From assembly GCA_965116785.1 (NCBI GenBank), contig OZ220731.1, positions 3,286,001-3,350,000 on the forward strand: a stretch of 64,000 bases of DNA, given 5' to 3'. Position 1 is the first letter of the stretch, and each line of letters begins with the position of its first letter. The position numbers and the translations under genes are program-made. This document shows positions 9,394 to 18,613 of this stretch, piece by piece. Source of the DNA: Bin87 sp965116785. GTDB lineage: Bacteria; Chloroflexota; Dehalococcoidia; Lucifugimonadales; UBA3495. The notes beneath the pieces were generated by a model that saw nothing but the letters and a program-made list of their open reading frames with translations, was not told where the DNA came from and ran no database searches.

Positions 9394-10179
9394 CTAACCG
9401 ACCGCCGACCGGTCCGACGCTGGCACGACGGCGACGCTCTGCCGGCTGCCCCTGAGGCGGTAGCTCTCGCCGTTCATCTCCAGGATGTGCACGTGGTGGG
9501 TGAGGCGGTCCAGCAGCGCGCCGGTGAGCCGCTCCGACCCGAAGACCTCGGTCCACTCGTCGAAGGGCAGGTTGGTGGTCACCAGGATGGAGCCCCGTTC
9601 GTAGAGTTGGCTGAATACCTCGAAGAGCAGTTCCGCCCCGGTGTGGGACAGGGGCACGAAGCCCAGTTCGTCGATGATGAGCAGCTTGAGACGAGCCAGT
9701 TGACGCTGGAGATTGAGCAGCCGACGATCGTCCCTGGCCTCCACCAGTTCATTGACCAGGGCAGCGGCGGTGGTGAAACCCACCGAGAGACCCCGCTGAC
9801 AGGCGGCCAGGCCCAGACCCAGGGCGACGTGGGTCTTGCCGGTGCCGCTGTTCCCGATGGCGATGATGTTTTCGTGACGCTCGACGTACTCACACCGGGC
9901 CAGCTGCATGACCAGTGGCTGGTTCACCGAGGGGATGGCCGAGAAGTCGAAGGTGTCCAGACCTTTGGTGGCGGGGAAGCGCGCCGCGCGGATCCGGCGC
10001 TGTACCATGCGCTGATGGCGGTCGGTGGCTTCCAGTTCGGCCAGGCGGAGCAGGTAGCCAGGATGGCTGACGCCCTCGGCGGCACACTGGGCAGCGAGCT
10101 TGCCGTACTCCCGCAGGAAACTGGGCAGCTTCAGCTCCTTGAGGTGATGCTCAAGGAGCATGGTCGGTCGATCGCTCAT
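9394..10179 (-). CDS. istB: IS21 helper ATPase IstB
   Basis: A 261-residue DnaC/IstB-like AAA+ ATPase that assists transposition by the partner integrase. It has an N-terminal helical domain, a Walker A motif GNSGTGKT near residue 110, a Walker B motif LLIIDELGFVPLS and a sensor segment ILVTTNLPFDEW. Its ATG overlaps the istA stop by four bases (ATGA), so the two are translationally coupled. The frame is intact. Confidence 0.95.
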   Translation of the reverse strand: MSDRPTMLLEHHLKELKLPSFLREYGKLAAQCAAEGVSHPGYLLRLAELEATDRHQRMVQRRIRAARFPATKGLDTFDFSAIPSVNQPLVMQLARCEYVERHENIIAIGNSGTGKTHVALGLGLAACQRGLSVGFTTAAALVNELVEARDDRRLLNLQRQLARLKLLIIDELGFVPLSHTGAELLFEVFSQLYERGSILVTTNLPFDEWTEVFGSERLTGALLDRLTHHVHILEMNGESYRLRGSRQSVAVVPASDRSAVG

Positions 10180-11678
10180 GCCGCCCTCCGCTCTGACAGC
10201 AGGGTCAGGTAGTCATCGGCGCAGGTGGTCTGGACGCTGACCTGGGGAAGATGGGGATAGAGCGCAAGGTCCAAGCGGGGCGGTTTGCCCTCGATCTGGC
10301 ACAGCAGCAGGTGCTTCACGGAGTCAAAGCCCACGGCGCCCAGACGCAGAGCCTCCCTCACGGCGCAGTGGACCTGCTCAGGGGAGAAATCCTCCATGAG
10401 CCGCAGCACCCGCACGAATTCACGCTTGCCTTTCGTGCCCAGCCGGGCTTCTATCCTCCGGCGCAGCGTGGCGTACTCGTCGGGCAATTCCCATCCCGCC
10501 AATGGTGCGGCCTGGTCCAGCGCGCCGATCTTCCGCTCCAACAGCGGCAGGTAGTGCATGGGGTCGAAGACGAAATCCTCCTGCTCATACGAGCGCGGGT
10601 GCCGGGCGATGACCTCAGCGCCACAGCTGATCACCACCTGGTCCACGTAGCCTTTCACCAAGACGTCACGGTGTCCGTAGGCCACCGGCACCGAGTAGTC
10701 ATTGGTGCGGTACCGGACCAGGGACAGGGAGCTGACCCGGCTGGGCTGCTGGTCGCAGGCCTCGTAGGCCGCGGCCGGCAAGGGCAGCAGCGCCTCCAGG
10801 TCCCGCTCCATCCGCTGGCCAATGGTCTCGGTATGGCCCCTGAGCACGGCGTCCATCCGCTCCAGACTCTTCCGCTCCAGGTGGGCATTCAACGCCACGA
10901 AATCATCCGCGCGAGGGATCGGCACCAGATAATTGCGCCGGGCGTAGCCCACCATCCCCTCCACATTGCCCTTGTCATTTCCCTTACTGGGTCGACCGAA
11001 CCGGTCCTCGAACAGGTAGTGGGATTGCAGCTCGGTGAAAGCTCTCGTGCGTTTGCGCCGGCCATCGCCCAGTATCTTCGCCACCGCCAGCTTGGTATTG
11101 TCGTACAGGATGCTCTGGGGAGAACCGCCCAGAAAGGCGAAGGCCGACACGTGGCCATCCAGGAAAGCCTCGGTGGTCTCACCGGGATAGGCCTTCACGA
11201 AGCAACCGTCGCTGTGGGGCAGGTCCAGCACGAAGTAGTGCACCTTGCGCTCCACGCCGGCGATGACCGCCAACGCCTCGCCGAAGTCGCACTGGGCGTG
11301 ACCCGGTCCGTGGGTCAACGGCACGAACATCTCGCCCACACGCCCCCGGTGCTCCCGCACATAGTCCTTGACGATGGTGTGCTTGCCTTCGAAGCCGTAC
11401 TCATCCCTGAGCCGCTCGAATATGCGCTTCACGGTGTGGCGCTGCTTCCTGGGAATGTGGCGATCCGCTTCCAGGATGGCGTCAATTACAGGGGCGAAGG
11501 GCTCGATCTTCGGCTTCCGCGGCGGCCTCTGGCGCGTGTAGCCCGGGGGCGTGGCATTGACCAACATCTTGCGCACCGTGTCCCGGTGCACGCCGAACAC
11601 CCGGGACGCCTCCCGCACGCTCATCCCCTCCACCAGGCAGGCCCGGCGAACCTGAAAATACATCTCCACGTGAAACAT
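10176..11678 (-). CDS. istA: IS21 transposase IstA
   Basis: A DDE integrase-type transposase of about 500 residues. An N-terminal helix-turn-helix (MSVREASRVFGVHRDTVRKM) is followed by the catalytic core with Asp in HAQCDFGEAL, Asp in ILYDNTKLAV and Glu in NDKGNVEGMVGYARRN. The C-terminal part is the usual DNA-binding extension. I chose the ATG at 11678 because GGAAGG lies at a suitable distance upstream; the frame is open to 11711. The gene ends in TGA overlapping istB. It looks intact. Confidence 0.92.
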   Translation of the reverse strand: MFHVEMYFQVRRACLVEGMSVREASRVFGVHRDTVRKMLVNATPPGYTRQRPPRKPKIEPFAPVIDAILEADRHIPRKQRHTVKRIFERLRDEYGFEGKHTIVKDYVREHRGRVGEMFVPLTHGPGHAQCDFGEALAVIAGVERKVHYFVLDLPHSDGCFVKAYPGETTEAFLDGHVSAFAFLGGSPQSILYDNTKLAVAKILGDGRRKRTRAFTELQSHYLFEDRFGRPSKGNDKGNVEGMVGYARRNYLVPIPRADDFVALNAHLERKSLERMDAVLRGHTETIGQRMERDLEALLPLPAAAYEACDQQPSRVSSLSLVRYRTNDYSVPVAYGHRDVLVKGYVDQVVISCGAEVIARHPRSYEQEDFVFDPMHYLPLLERKIGALDQAAPLAGWELPDEYATLRRRIEARLGTKGKREFVRVLRLMEDFSPEQVHCAVREALRLGAVGFDSVKHLLLCQIEGKPPRLDLALYPHLPQVSVQTTCADDYLTLLSERRAA

Positions 11679-12796
11679 CCATCGCACCTTCCACAGGCTG
11701 AATATCAGCACTATGAAAGGCCACGGGTGGTACAGTTTTCCTCCGCCCGAACCAGGCGATGAGGCCGCCCGCGCGGTCCATTTTCTCCCCGTCCTTTACA
11801 GCGGTGCAACTGTTCAAGCAGTTGCAGCAACTACCGTCGGGCGACTCCCAAGACCCCGGATACCGGCGGCTGCGCTACGTCCGATACGCAGACGACTTCG
11901 TCCTGGGCTTCACCGGACCAAAAGCCGAAGCCGAGCAGATAAAGGAGTCCCTGGAGACATTCCTGCGCGACTCGCTCAAGCTGGAGCTATCCAGGGAGAA
12001 AACTCTCATAACCCACGCCACCAGCCAGGGGGCCAAGTTCCTCGGCTATGAACTCGTCAACCAGCAGGCCAACGACAAGCACGTCCGTCACGGACAACGC
12101 AACGCCAACGGCCGCATTGGTTTACGGGTTCCCGCCAAAGTCATCGAACAACACTGCCCAGCCTACATGAAAAACGGCAAACCGATTCACCGCAACATGC
12201 TAATCCACGACGAGGACTACTCCATCGTGGACAGGTATCAATCGGAGTTCCGGGGCGTCGTCGAGTATTACCGGCTCGCCATCAACGTCTCCCACTTCGG
12301 GAGGCTGCAATGGGTGATGAGCCAGTCGCTCGTCAGAACCCTGGCGGCCAAGCACAAGGCCACATGCGGGAAAATCGCACGGCGCTACAAGAGCACCGTG
12401 CACACTGCGCATGGGGAACGGGTTTGCCTACAGGTCGTCAGGGAACAGGGCAATGGGAAAAGCCCAAAGGTGACGGAGTTCGGTGGCATACCCCTGGAGC
12501 GGAATCGGCAGGCAGTTCTCGTAGACCAACAGCCTCAGCGGTACAGGGCTGACCGCAACGAGCTTACCAAACGGCTCCTGGCGGACAAATGCGAGATGTG
12601 CGACTCAACGGTGAAGGTAGAAATTCACCACAAACGCGCACTTCGCGACCTGAACGTGAAAGGCCAACGGGAAAAGCCCCAGTGGGTACAAATCATGGCG
12701 GCGCGGAAGCGCAAGACCCTCGCGGTCTGCCGGACGTGTCACATGGACATCCACCACGGGCGACCCACTCCGCAAACGCAGACATAAGCCACTGGA

Positions 12797-12893
12797 GAGC
12801 CGGATGCGGTGAAAGCCGTACGTCCGGTTCGGAAGGGGGCCGACGGAAAAGTGCTCCGGTCACACGGGGTAACTCGCCGGCGGCCTACCTTAC
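12797..12893 (+). ncRNA. Group II intron domains V and VI
   Basis: Positions 12797-12830 fold as the canonical 34-nt domain V. An 8-bp lower helix (GAGCCGGA with TCCGGTTC, one G-U pair) is followed by a 2-nt CG bulge, a 6-bp upper helix and a GAAA tetraloop at 12811-12814. The catalytic AGC triad is at 12798-12800. Domain VI follows from about 12835 (GGCCGACGG pairing with CCGGCGGCC), with a candidate branch-point A at 12887 in CCTACC and a 3' end near 12893 (TAC). The RNA core of this part appears undamaged. Confidence 0.9.
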
Positions 12894-13734
12894 ACGACAG
12901 CCGGGGGCGGGTGTCCGTGAACCACATCGTGGACGAACGGGGCTGCTCCGCCATGTTGAAACAGAGGGAGCCGGACTGCGTTTAGCGCAACGACGGCCAC
13001 GAGGACTACCTGTTCTCTACTGAGTACCGGAGTGATTACCCGGCGTCGGGCTGGTCAGCGGGATGGACTGCTGCCGCCGCTCCGCGGAGCCGCGCCGGTC
13101 GCGGTTCTGTGGCTGAGTTGACCGCCGGGATGCCTGGGCTGCCCATCAGGGCCGGCCACGGCGACTGGCTCGGGTCAGGATCGCGCCCGCCAGCAGCAGT
13201 CGAGCCTCCCGCCAGCTCGAGCTGGCAACCAGCGTCGCGGAGGACGGAGTATGGGCACAATGGCATCGGCCAGCGAGAGCATAGCTCGGCCTTTCCGTCG
13301 AAAGTGAGGTCAGGCCACCTTGGCCTAACCTCGTACGTTTCCAAACTTAATGCGCTAAACCCACCGCCGTCGGGGGATCGCCGGCCCAGTCGGACGGCCT
13401 CGGCGTAACACGGGTTGGTCTGCATCACGCGGGGCCGTTCCGTACCGCTCCCGTCGTTTCATGGCGACGTGCGAAACACACATTCAGCAAGTCGGAGCAC
13501 ATTGACGGTTGTGATGCTATAATCCCACGCGACGTGAGAGTGGCATACAACTGAAGCGACCCACCATGTGCCTTGGCAACAGAGCCGTTACATATCCCGC
13601 TCGGTCACCACGACGCTCCAGGAGTCGGAACGAAGCGGTTCCATCGGGCTGGCCCGTTGCTTTGCAGGCTCCTGGCGGCGCTGCACCTGTTGACATAGGC
13701 CTCCAGGGCACTATTCCTCTTCTTCCCGCCGAGG
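12894..13734. other. Stretch without a recognised gene
   Basis: The 840 bases after the intron show only short GC-rich frames without protein-like composition. The only feature I can support is the promoter-like site near 13515. Confidence 0.5.
13515..13523 (+). promoter_or_regulatory. Possible extended -10 promoter element
   Basis: TGCTATAAT at 13515-13523 is a perfect -10 hexamer with the TG extension. No good -35 lies 16-18 bases upstream; a TTGACG at 13503-13508 is too close. It could drive rightward transcription towards fakA, 440 bases away. Confidence 0.35.
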
Positions 13735-13860
13735 TTCGTAGATATGACGCAGGAAGCCGCCCTGCCAACGGCCGATCCTACGAGGTTCGTGTGACGGCGA
13801 TTAGCGCCGAAGGCGAAGGTTTCGGGGTAAACCACACCCCGCGCCCCATAGCGGATGAAC
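13735..13860 (+). pseudogene. Fibronectin-III-like fragment
   Basis: In one plus-strand frame the phrase NGRSYEVRVTAISAEGEGF reads exactly like the F-G strand end of a fibronectin type III domain. The residues before and after it are not protein-like. It is probably the tail of a lost FN3 secreted protein of the kind seen elsewhere in this window. Confidence 0.35.
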
Positions 13861-13962
13861 CACGGTCATGCGCCAACCGAGAACACCGGCCAGATAGAGA
13901 GCGTTTTACAGGAACAAGACGCTAGGACCACGCCGTTCCGGTTGCCTGGAGCAATATTGGGC

Positions 13963-15639
13963 ATGACGACAGCAACCACCACGCTGCAAGGTTCCGACTT
14001 GCGAAAGGCAATGCTGGGCGCAGCGGCCTACATGGAACTCTACCGCGACGCCGCCAACGCTCTCAACGTGTTCCCGGTTCCCGATGGCGACACCGGCACC
14101 AATATGCTCCTCACCCTACGGGCCGGCGTGGAGCAGATGAACAAGAACGTCGATGCCACATCCTCAGGGGACGTTGCGGAGTCAATCGCCACCGGCGCCT
14201 TCTGGGGTGCCCGTGGCAACAGCGGCGTCATCCTTTCCCAGCTGCTGCGCGGGTTCGCTGATGGAGTCGCCGGCTGCGACGAGATCGACTCGTCCCACGC
14301 CGTGGCCGCATTCCGCGCCGCCACCGACTCCGCCTACGGCGCGGTCAGCCAACCTCGAGAGGGCACCATGCTCTCCGTCATACGTGGCGCGTCGGACGCC
14401 ACTGTGACCGCCAACGACGCCGGCGAGCGCGACGTGATTGCGCTCTGGCAGGTCGCCTACGACGGCGCCATCGAGGCGCTGGCCTGCACTCCCGACCAGT
14501 TGCCGGTCCTCAAAGAGGCCGGCGTGGTGGACTCGGGCGGCCTGGGCGTGGTCGCCATCATCGGGGGCGCGCTGCGCCACCTGCTGGGCGAAACCGGAGG
14601 TCCTGTTGACCTGGGGCTCCGCAGCGTCGGAGGCGTCATAGACCCCGCACAAACCGCCTCCGTCGCCGTCGACGCCGCATTCCTGGACGCCCACGAGGAG
14701 GCCGAGTTCGGCTACTGCACCCAGTTCGTCATCCATGGCAGCGACCTGAACGTCCACGCGCTCCGAACGGGTCTGGACGCCATTGCAGAGTCCACCGTCA
14801 TTATCGGGGGCGGCTCGGCGGTGCGCGTCCACGTGCATACGGAAGATCCTGGGGCGGCTCTCACATTCGGTGTGGCTCACGGCGACCTCGACGAGGTCAA
14901 AATCGACAACATGAGCCTGCAGAACCGTGACTGGACCGCCGGTCACCGCGAACGCACCCGTCCAACCGAAGTCAGATCCGGCGTATCCGTCATCGCGGTC
15001 GCTTCGGGACCCGGATTCGCCGCCCTTTTCGAAGACGCCGGCTGCGCCGCCATAGTCCCAGGCGGCCAAACCCTGAACCCCAGCGCCAGCGAGATAATCG
15101 ACGCCGCCCTGTCCACTGGCACTACCGACGTTATCGTCCTCCCCAATAATCACAACGTCATTCTGACGGCGTCTCAGGCTGCCGACGCAGATACCGGCGA
15201 GGTCACTCTACACGTGGTGGGCACCCGGACCATGCCTCAGGGCACCTCCGCCATGCTGGGTTTCAATCTCGAAATGTCCGTGGACGACAACCTTGCCAGC
15301 ATGGGCTCGGCCAGTCGGTCCGTGGAAACCCTCGAAATCACCCGTGCAGTGCGGGATTCGGTGGTGGACGGTGAGGAAGTGCGGGAAGGCGAGTTCATGG
15401 CAATCCTTGACAGAGAGTTGGTCGCGGTGGCCGGCTCGGCTGACGATGCTTTACAGACAGGGCTGGAACTTTCGGGCGCCGGCGAGGACAGCATCATCAC
15501 CCTTTACTGGGGCGAAGGCGTCACGTCGGAACAAGCTGCAGCACTGCGCGATGAGATCGAAAAAACCTACGGCGGTGCCCAGGTTGACGTTTACCACGGC
15601 GGTCAGCCCCATTACCCATACCTGGTTTCCGTCGAATAG
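13963..15639 (+). CDS. fakA: Fatty acid kinase catalytic subunit FakA (DAK2/DhaL-type)
   Basis: FakA phosphorylates fatty acids held by a FakB protein, giving acyl-phosphate for phospholipid synthesis. The 558-residue protein starts with a DhaL (DAK2) domain whose metal- and ATP-binding loop NVFPVPDGDTGTNM and GARGNSGVILSQLLRG are complete. A central domain (about 240-350, FGYCTQFVIHG and RVHVHTEDPG) and a C-terminal domain ending GGQPHYPYLVSVE match full-length family members. The frame is open 36 codons upstream, but MTTATTTLQGSDLRKAM is the natural start. It is followed after 42 bases by fakB in the same direction, so the two should form an operon. The stop is TAG, which matters for the nonsense alleles discussed in the findings. 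Confidence 0.93.
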   Translation: MTTATTTLQGSDLRKAMLGAAAYMELYRDAANALNVFPVPDGDTGTNMLLTLRAGVEQMNKNVDATSSGDVAESIATGAFWGARGNSGVILSQLLRGFADGVAGCDEIDSSHAVAAFRAATDSAYGAVSQPREGTMLSVIRGASDATVTANDAGERDVIALWQVAYDGAIEALACTPDQLPVLKEAGVVDSGGLGVVAIIGGALRHLLGETGGPVDLGLRSVGGVIDPAQTASVAVDAAFLDAHEEAEFGYCTQFVIHGSDLNVHALRTGLDAIAESTVIIGGGSAVRVHVHTEDPGAALTFGVAHGDLDEVKIDNMSLQNRDWTAGHRERTRPTEVRSGVSVIAVASGPGFAALFEDAGCAAIVPGGQTLNPSASEIIDAALSTGTTDVIVLPNNHNVILTASQAADADTGEVTLHVVGTRTMPQGTSAMLGFNLEMSVDDNLASMGSASRSVETLEITRAVRDSVVDGEEVREGEFMAILDRELVAVAGSADDALQTGLELSGAGEDSIITLYWGEGVTSEQAAALRDEIEKTYGGAQVDVYHGGQPHYPYLVSVE

Positions 15640-15681
15640 TGCGGATGTGCAATTTGTCCTCAGGAACCGGGAGTGCGTGAC

Positions 15682-16515
15682 ATGGCCGTAAAGATCGTTG
15701 CTGACAGCACCTGCGACATTTCTCGGGAGTTTGTTGACCGACTGGGCATCACCCTGGTGCCGGCCTACGTCATGTTCGGCGAGGAGACTTTTCGTCAGGG
15801 CATCGACATCAACCCGTCCCAGTTCTACGCGCGCCTGCAATCCTCGCCTCAGCTCCCCAGCACGTCGCAGCCTACGCCCGGAGACTTTGCGGAACGTTTC
15901 GTGCCCATGGTCAATGCTGGCCATCAGGTGGTGTGCATCACGGTGCCCCGGCAGCTCAGTGGTACTTACAACTCGGCGGTTCAGGCGGCGTCCCAGTTCG
16001 AAGATGATGCCGTAACTGTCATTGACGCCGGAACCGCCTCGGTTGGCCACCTGCTGCAGGTCATTGCCGCTGCTGAAGATGCCGCCGCTCCCGATGCCAC
16101 GCCCGAATCTGTCGCGGGAGCGGCCACTGCTCGCGCGGACCGCGGTTTCAGCCTCGCCATGGTGGACACCCTGGAATACCTGCAGAAAGGCGGTCGCATC
16201 GGCAAGGCCCAGGCATTCATGGGTTCTATCCTCAAGGTCAAACCCATCCTCAGGGTGGCTAACGGCGAAGTGCTGCCCGTTGACCGGCCCCGCAACCTGC
16301 GTCGCGGTTTGCAGCGTCTTGAAGACCTGGTGCGGGAAGCCGGCCCGGCAACGAAGCTGGCCGTCGCCTACACCACCGACGCAGAGCCGGCGGAGGAAAT
16401 GCGGATGCGCCTCTCCGACTTGGCGGCTCCCGAAAACACCTACACCGTGCAGGTCGGTTCCGCAATTGGCACCCACGTAGGCCCCGGCGCTGTGGCAGTG
16501 TCCACCCTTCCCTGA
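15682..16515 (+). CDS. fakB: Fatty acid-binding protein FakB (DegV family)
   Basis: A 277-residue DegV protein that binds a fatty acid and presents its carboxylate to FakA. Family landmarks are the start VKIVADSTCDISREF, the STSQPTPGDF loop, the PRQLSGTYNSAVQAA segment, DTLEYLQKGGRIGKAQAF and the C-terminal GSAIGTHVGPGAVAV with the conserved His. The start at 15682 has GGGAG 8 bases upstream; a GTG at 15673 is less likely. It shares a transcription unit with fakA. Confidence 0.93.
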   Translation: MAVKIVADSTCDISREFVDRLGITLVPAYVMFGEETFRQGIDINPSQFYARLQSSPQLPSTSQPTPGDFAERFVPMVNAGHQVVCITVPRQLSGTYNSAVQAASQFEDDAVTVIDAGTASVGHLLQVIAAAEDAAAPDATPESVAGAATARADRGFSLAMVDTLEYLQKGGRIGKAQAFMGSILKVKPILRVANGEVLPVDRPRNLRRGLQRLEDLVREAGPATKLAVAYTTDAEPAEEMRMRLSDLAAPENTYTVQVGSAIGTHVGPGAVAVSTLP

Positions 16516-16547
16516 GGAACGGCTATCGTTGGATAAATCGCGTTGGC

Positions 16548-16658
16548 TTGGGTGGTTTGGGGTTCCTGGCGCTTCTGGTCACGTTCCTCGTTGCTTCCGG
16601 ATATTCGATCCTGCGGTCTGCGTCGTGGGACCAGATGAGCGCGCGTTTAACGTCGTAA
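16548..16658 (+). CDS. Possible tiny membrane peptide
   Basis: A 36-codon frame starting TTG. It has one strongly hydrophobic helix (GFLALLVTFLVASGYSIL) and a polar tail (RSASWDQMSARLTS). It lies 32 bases after fakB. No ATG is present in this frame, so it may also be the N-terminal relic of a longer gene. Low certainty. Confidence 0.25.
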   Translation: MGGLGFLALLVTFLVASGYSILRSASWDQMSARLTS

Positions 16659-16782
16659 TGACTGCCCCACTTACAGTGGTGGCGGTGTCCTTGATTACAT
16701 TGTCAGCGTTTTTCATCGAGACCGTTTTGCGCCGTAGACGGGACCGCTTGGGTCTTGAATCCGCTACAGTTTCGTCCACGGC

Positions 16783-17625
16783 ATGAAATCGCTTCTGGAA
16801 ACCGTAACGCTCGGATGGGCATTGCTGGCACTGGCGGCTTGTGGTGGGATGCCATCGGCTGCGGTCCCTGTGGCGACACCCATCGCGCAAGCAGCCGTGG
16901 AGAGAGCGGCGACGCCGGCTCCGTCGATGACGCTTACTCTTGCGGCGACGGCCGTACCGAGTCCGACCCATGCACCTACGGCAACGCCCGTTTCCAGTCC
17001 AGCGTCCATGCCCACCGCAGCGCCCATGCCCACGGCAACGCTGGAACCGTCGATGATCGTGGAAGGGCTTTCGCCTTTGCCGTTGGACGACCCGGAAGTG
17101 CTCTTGGCCGAGCTGTCGCACGCAGAGCAGGCCTGCATCGCGGAACATCCAGACTCCGATAGGCTCGTTGAACTGAAGGGTTCTCCTCATTTGGTTACTC
17201 CCGACTTGATCCGGTGCCTGGAAGACGAGACGTTGACGCGCCTGTTCCTGGCGGAATTCGTACTGATGGAAATCACGTTGAGCGACGAGAGCTCGTCGTG
17301 CATTCGCAACGAATTCTCCGGTATCGACCTTCGGTCCATAATGCTCGGCTCGGCCGCGGGCAGCGGTGAAGTCGAAGCGTTGGCTGGAGATCTGAGTGCA
17401 TACTTCTTGGCCGTTTTCTGCCTCGACGAAGGGGATTTGGAAGCGGTCATGGGCACGCCGCCGGGAGAGCGGGAGAAGGAAATCGAGAGCATTCAATGCC
17501 TTTTGGAAGAGTTGGGCGGTGCGGAGGGTTTGGCTGCAGCGATGATACCGACGGAAGGAGGCGAACCTGATCCGGCGTTCCTCGCCGCAAACTTAAGATG
17601 CCGGACGGCGAGCCCGGACGGGTAG
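16783..17625 (+). CDS. Lipoprotein of unknown function with Thr/Pro/Ala linker
   Basis: The signal peptide ends in a lipobox (LAAC, cleavage before Cys20), so the protein should be lipid-anchored outside the membrane. Residues 25-90 form a low-complexity linker rich in Ala, Thr, Pro and Met, and the folded part follows. The mature domain is acidic, predicted helical and contains several Cys (CIAEH, IRCLED, SSCIRN, VFCLDE, IQCLLEE, LRC), which may form disulphides. I do not recognise the family. The start at 16783 is chosen for the signal peptide; no clear ribosome site is seen. It is the first of three exported proteins in tandem. Confidence 0.65.
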   Translation: MKSLLETVTLGWALLALAACGGMPSAAVPVATPIAQAAVERAATPAPSMTLTLAATAVPSPTHAPTATPVSSPASMPTAAPMPTATLEPSMIVEGLSPLPLDDPEVLLAELSHAEQACIAEHPDSDRLVELKGSPHLVTPDLIRCLEDETLTRLFLAEFVLMEITLSDESSSCIRNEFSGIDLRSIMLGSAAGSGEVEALAGDLSAYFLAVFCLDEGDLEAVMGTPPGEREKEIESIQCLLEELGGAEGLAAAMIPTEGGEPDPAFLAANLRCRTASPDG

Positions 17626-17718
17626 ACTGCGGCCTGCCGAACGGCGCCTCCGCGACTGGGACAGCGACATCACCGACGACATCCTGAACTTGGGCAACAA
17701 GGCGGGTATGGGGAGCCG

Positions 17719-18564
17719 ATGAGATTCACGAACATACGCAAGAGAGTTCCGGCTCTCGCCTTCGCCATCGCGGCCTCGGCTGTCGTAACGGTCGTCGCGT
17801 GCAACGCTGTCGGCAACGGCCAAACGGGTGCGGTCAGCGACTTGCGGGACGTCCCGGTCAACCAGACCATCCAACGGGGCGACGTCTCGGTTACCCTGAG
17901 TGGTCTGCGGTTGGGAGAACGCGAAACCCAGCTAACCTACCGTTACGACGCCCCGGGGAAGCAGGTGGAGCCCATCGGATTGCCCGTCATCTGGTTCCCG
18001 GGCGACGACCAGTTGGAGGCCGATGGCGGCGGAGGTTTCACTGGTGAGATGCCGATAACCAGGACCTTCACGCTGGGCCCCTTGCCGGATGCCTCGACCA
18101 TCACGGTGGACGTGGGATCGTTCATACAATATGTCGCGCTCGACACCGCCGTTACGGTCGAGATTCCGCTTCAGGGCGTGGCTGGCCTGGAGGAAGTGCC
18201 GCTCGACGTGGAATTCACCCTCGGCGACGCGCAGTACCGCGTAACCCGCCTGCTGCTCAGGCCCGACAGTTTTGTCCTAGTCTGCGAGCCCGCCAACGAG
18301 GACGCGTCGCGGATGATCCTGGGTGGGCAGTCCGCGAGCATGAGCCTGACTGACGATCAGGGCACGCGATATAGGGGTTTCGTCACCGGCGCCGAGTGGA
18401 ATAGGGCGGATGACGGCGGGCACGTGATGTCGTACCAGGGGTTGCACTTTGCCGGTCTGCCGAACTTGGATGCGAAGCTGTCGCTGCACGTGGACGGGAC
18501 CGGCGTGATTCAGGCGCCCTTCGTCTTTGAGGTCGAAATACCCCAAGAGGATGCGGACGGCTAA
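17719..18564 (+). CDS. Exported lipoprotein with immunoglobulin-like beta domains
   Basis: A signal peptide with a lipobox-like VVAC near residue 28 is followed by about 250 residues of beta-rich sequence. The first half (VNQTIQRGDVSVTLSGLRLGERETQLTYRYD split around strands) resembles Ig-like modules of the DUF4179/DUF5643 kind, where a short-strand pattern is followed by a sandwich. GGGGAG precedes the ATG at 17719. It lies 93 bases after the previous lipoprotein and before another small exported protein, so the three may be co-expressed. Function is unknown. Confidence 0.6.
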   Translation: MRFTNIRKRVPALAFAIAASAVVTVVACNAVGNGQTGAVSDLRDVPVNQTIQRGDVSVTLSGLRLGERETQLTYRYDAPGKQVEPIGLPVIWFPGDDQLEADGGGGFTGEMPITRTFTLGPLPDASTITVDVGSFIQYVALDTAVTVEIPLQGVAGLEEVPLDVEFTLGDAQYRVTRLLLRPDSFVLVCEPANEDASRMILGGQSASMSLTDDQGTRYRGFVTGAEWNRADDGGHVMSYQGLHFAGLPNLDAKLSLHVDGTGVIQAPFVFEVEIPQEDADG

Positions 18565-18613
18565 GCCCGAATCTACCGAGAAATGAGACTGTCGCCCTTC
18601 TTTGGAGGTGATA

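Larger units (their letters stand above)
9264..11800 (-). mobile_element. IS21-family insertion sequence
   Basis: It encodes an IstA-IstB pair on the minus strand. The outer ends begin TGTCAAGGGCG (left) and, on the other strand, TGTAAAGGACG (right). Internal copies of a longer repeat lie at 9294-9316 and, inverted, at 11726-11748; both share GGGCGGAG, AAAACTG and ACCACC blocks. Multiple terminal repeats are normal for IS21. Removing the element rejoins the group II reverse-transcriptase frame. I could not identify a convincing target duplication. Confidence 0.85.
6875..12787 (+). pseudogene. Group II intron reverse transcriptase-maturase, in pieces
   Basis: Four same-strand fragments make up one gene. 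Piece 1 (6875-7141) is the N-terminal region with RT-0 motifs (LYNRNLYLRAYGRIY, RFRWTPVRRVNIPK); GGGAGG precedes its ATG. Piece 2 (8828-8863) encodes PKPNGKTRVLGV. Piece 3 (8910-9263) has GDIKGCFDNIDHDVL and, after a frameshift near 9045, GTPQGGIVSPILANIYLDRL. Piece 4 (11801-12787) has the catalytic YADD box, thumb, maturase domain and a C-terminal HNH zinc endonuclease (CEMC, HH, CRTCH). Joining 9263 to 11801-11803 restores the frame through HAEAVQLFKQLQQLP. About 55 codons are missing around the mini-element. It is inactive. Confidence 0.9.
6700..12893 (+). mobile_element. 5'-truncated group II intron split by nested insertion sequences
   Basis: The right end carries a canonical domain V and VI (see separate entry), and the body encodes a reverse transcriptase-maturase-HNH protein. 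Upstream of the protein start there are only about 170 bases of intron-like sequence, including a conserved-looking GGAGTTCTCGTAGTAGTCCG stretch near 6780-6800. Most of domain I and the 5' splice site are missing, as expected from incomplete reverse transcription on insertion. An ISNCY-type element (7142-8827), a 46-bp mini-element (8860-8905) and an IS21 element (9264-11800) sit inside the coding part. The left limit is approximate. The right limit is the UAC ending near 12893. The intron cannot be mobile or self-encode its maturase now. Confidence 0.85.

Noticed and set aside
10251..11762. Long plus-strand open frame opposite istA
   Set aside because: It is an antisense shadow of a GC-rich gene; composition is Arg/His/Gln-rich with no motif, while the minus strand has complete IstA motifs.
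9255..11810. Target duplication for the IS21 element
   Set aside because: Only two bases (GC) can be matched at the two junctions, too few to call.
13566..13925. 119-codon frame before fakA as a gene
   Set aside because: Except for the FN3-like phrase near its end, the sequence is not protein-like and there is no signal peptide or ribosome site.
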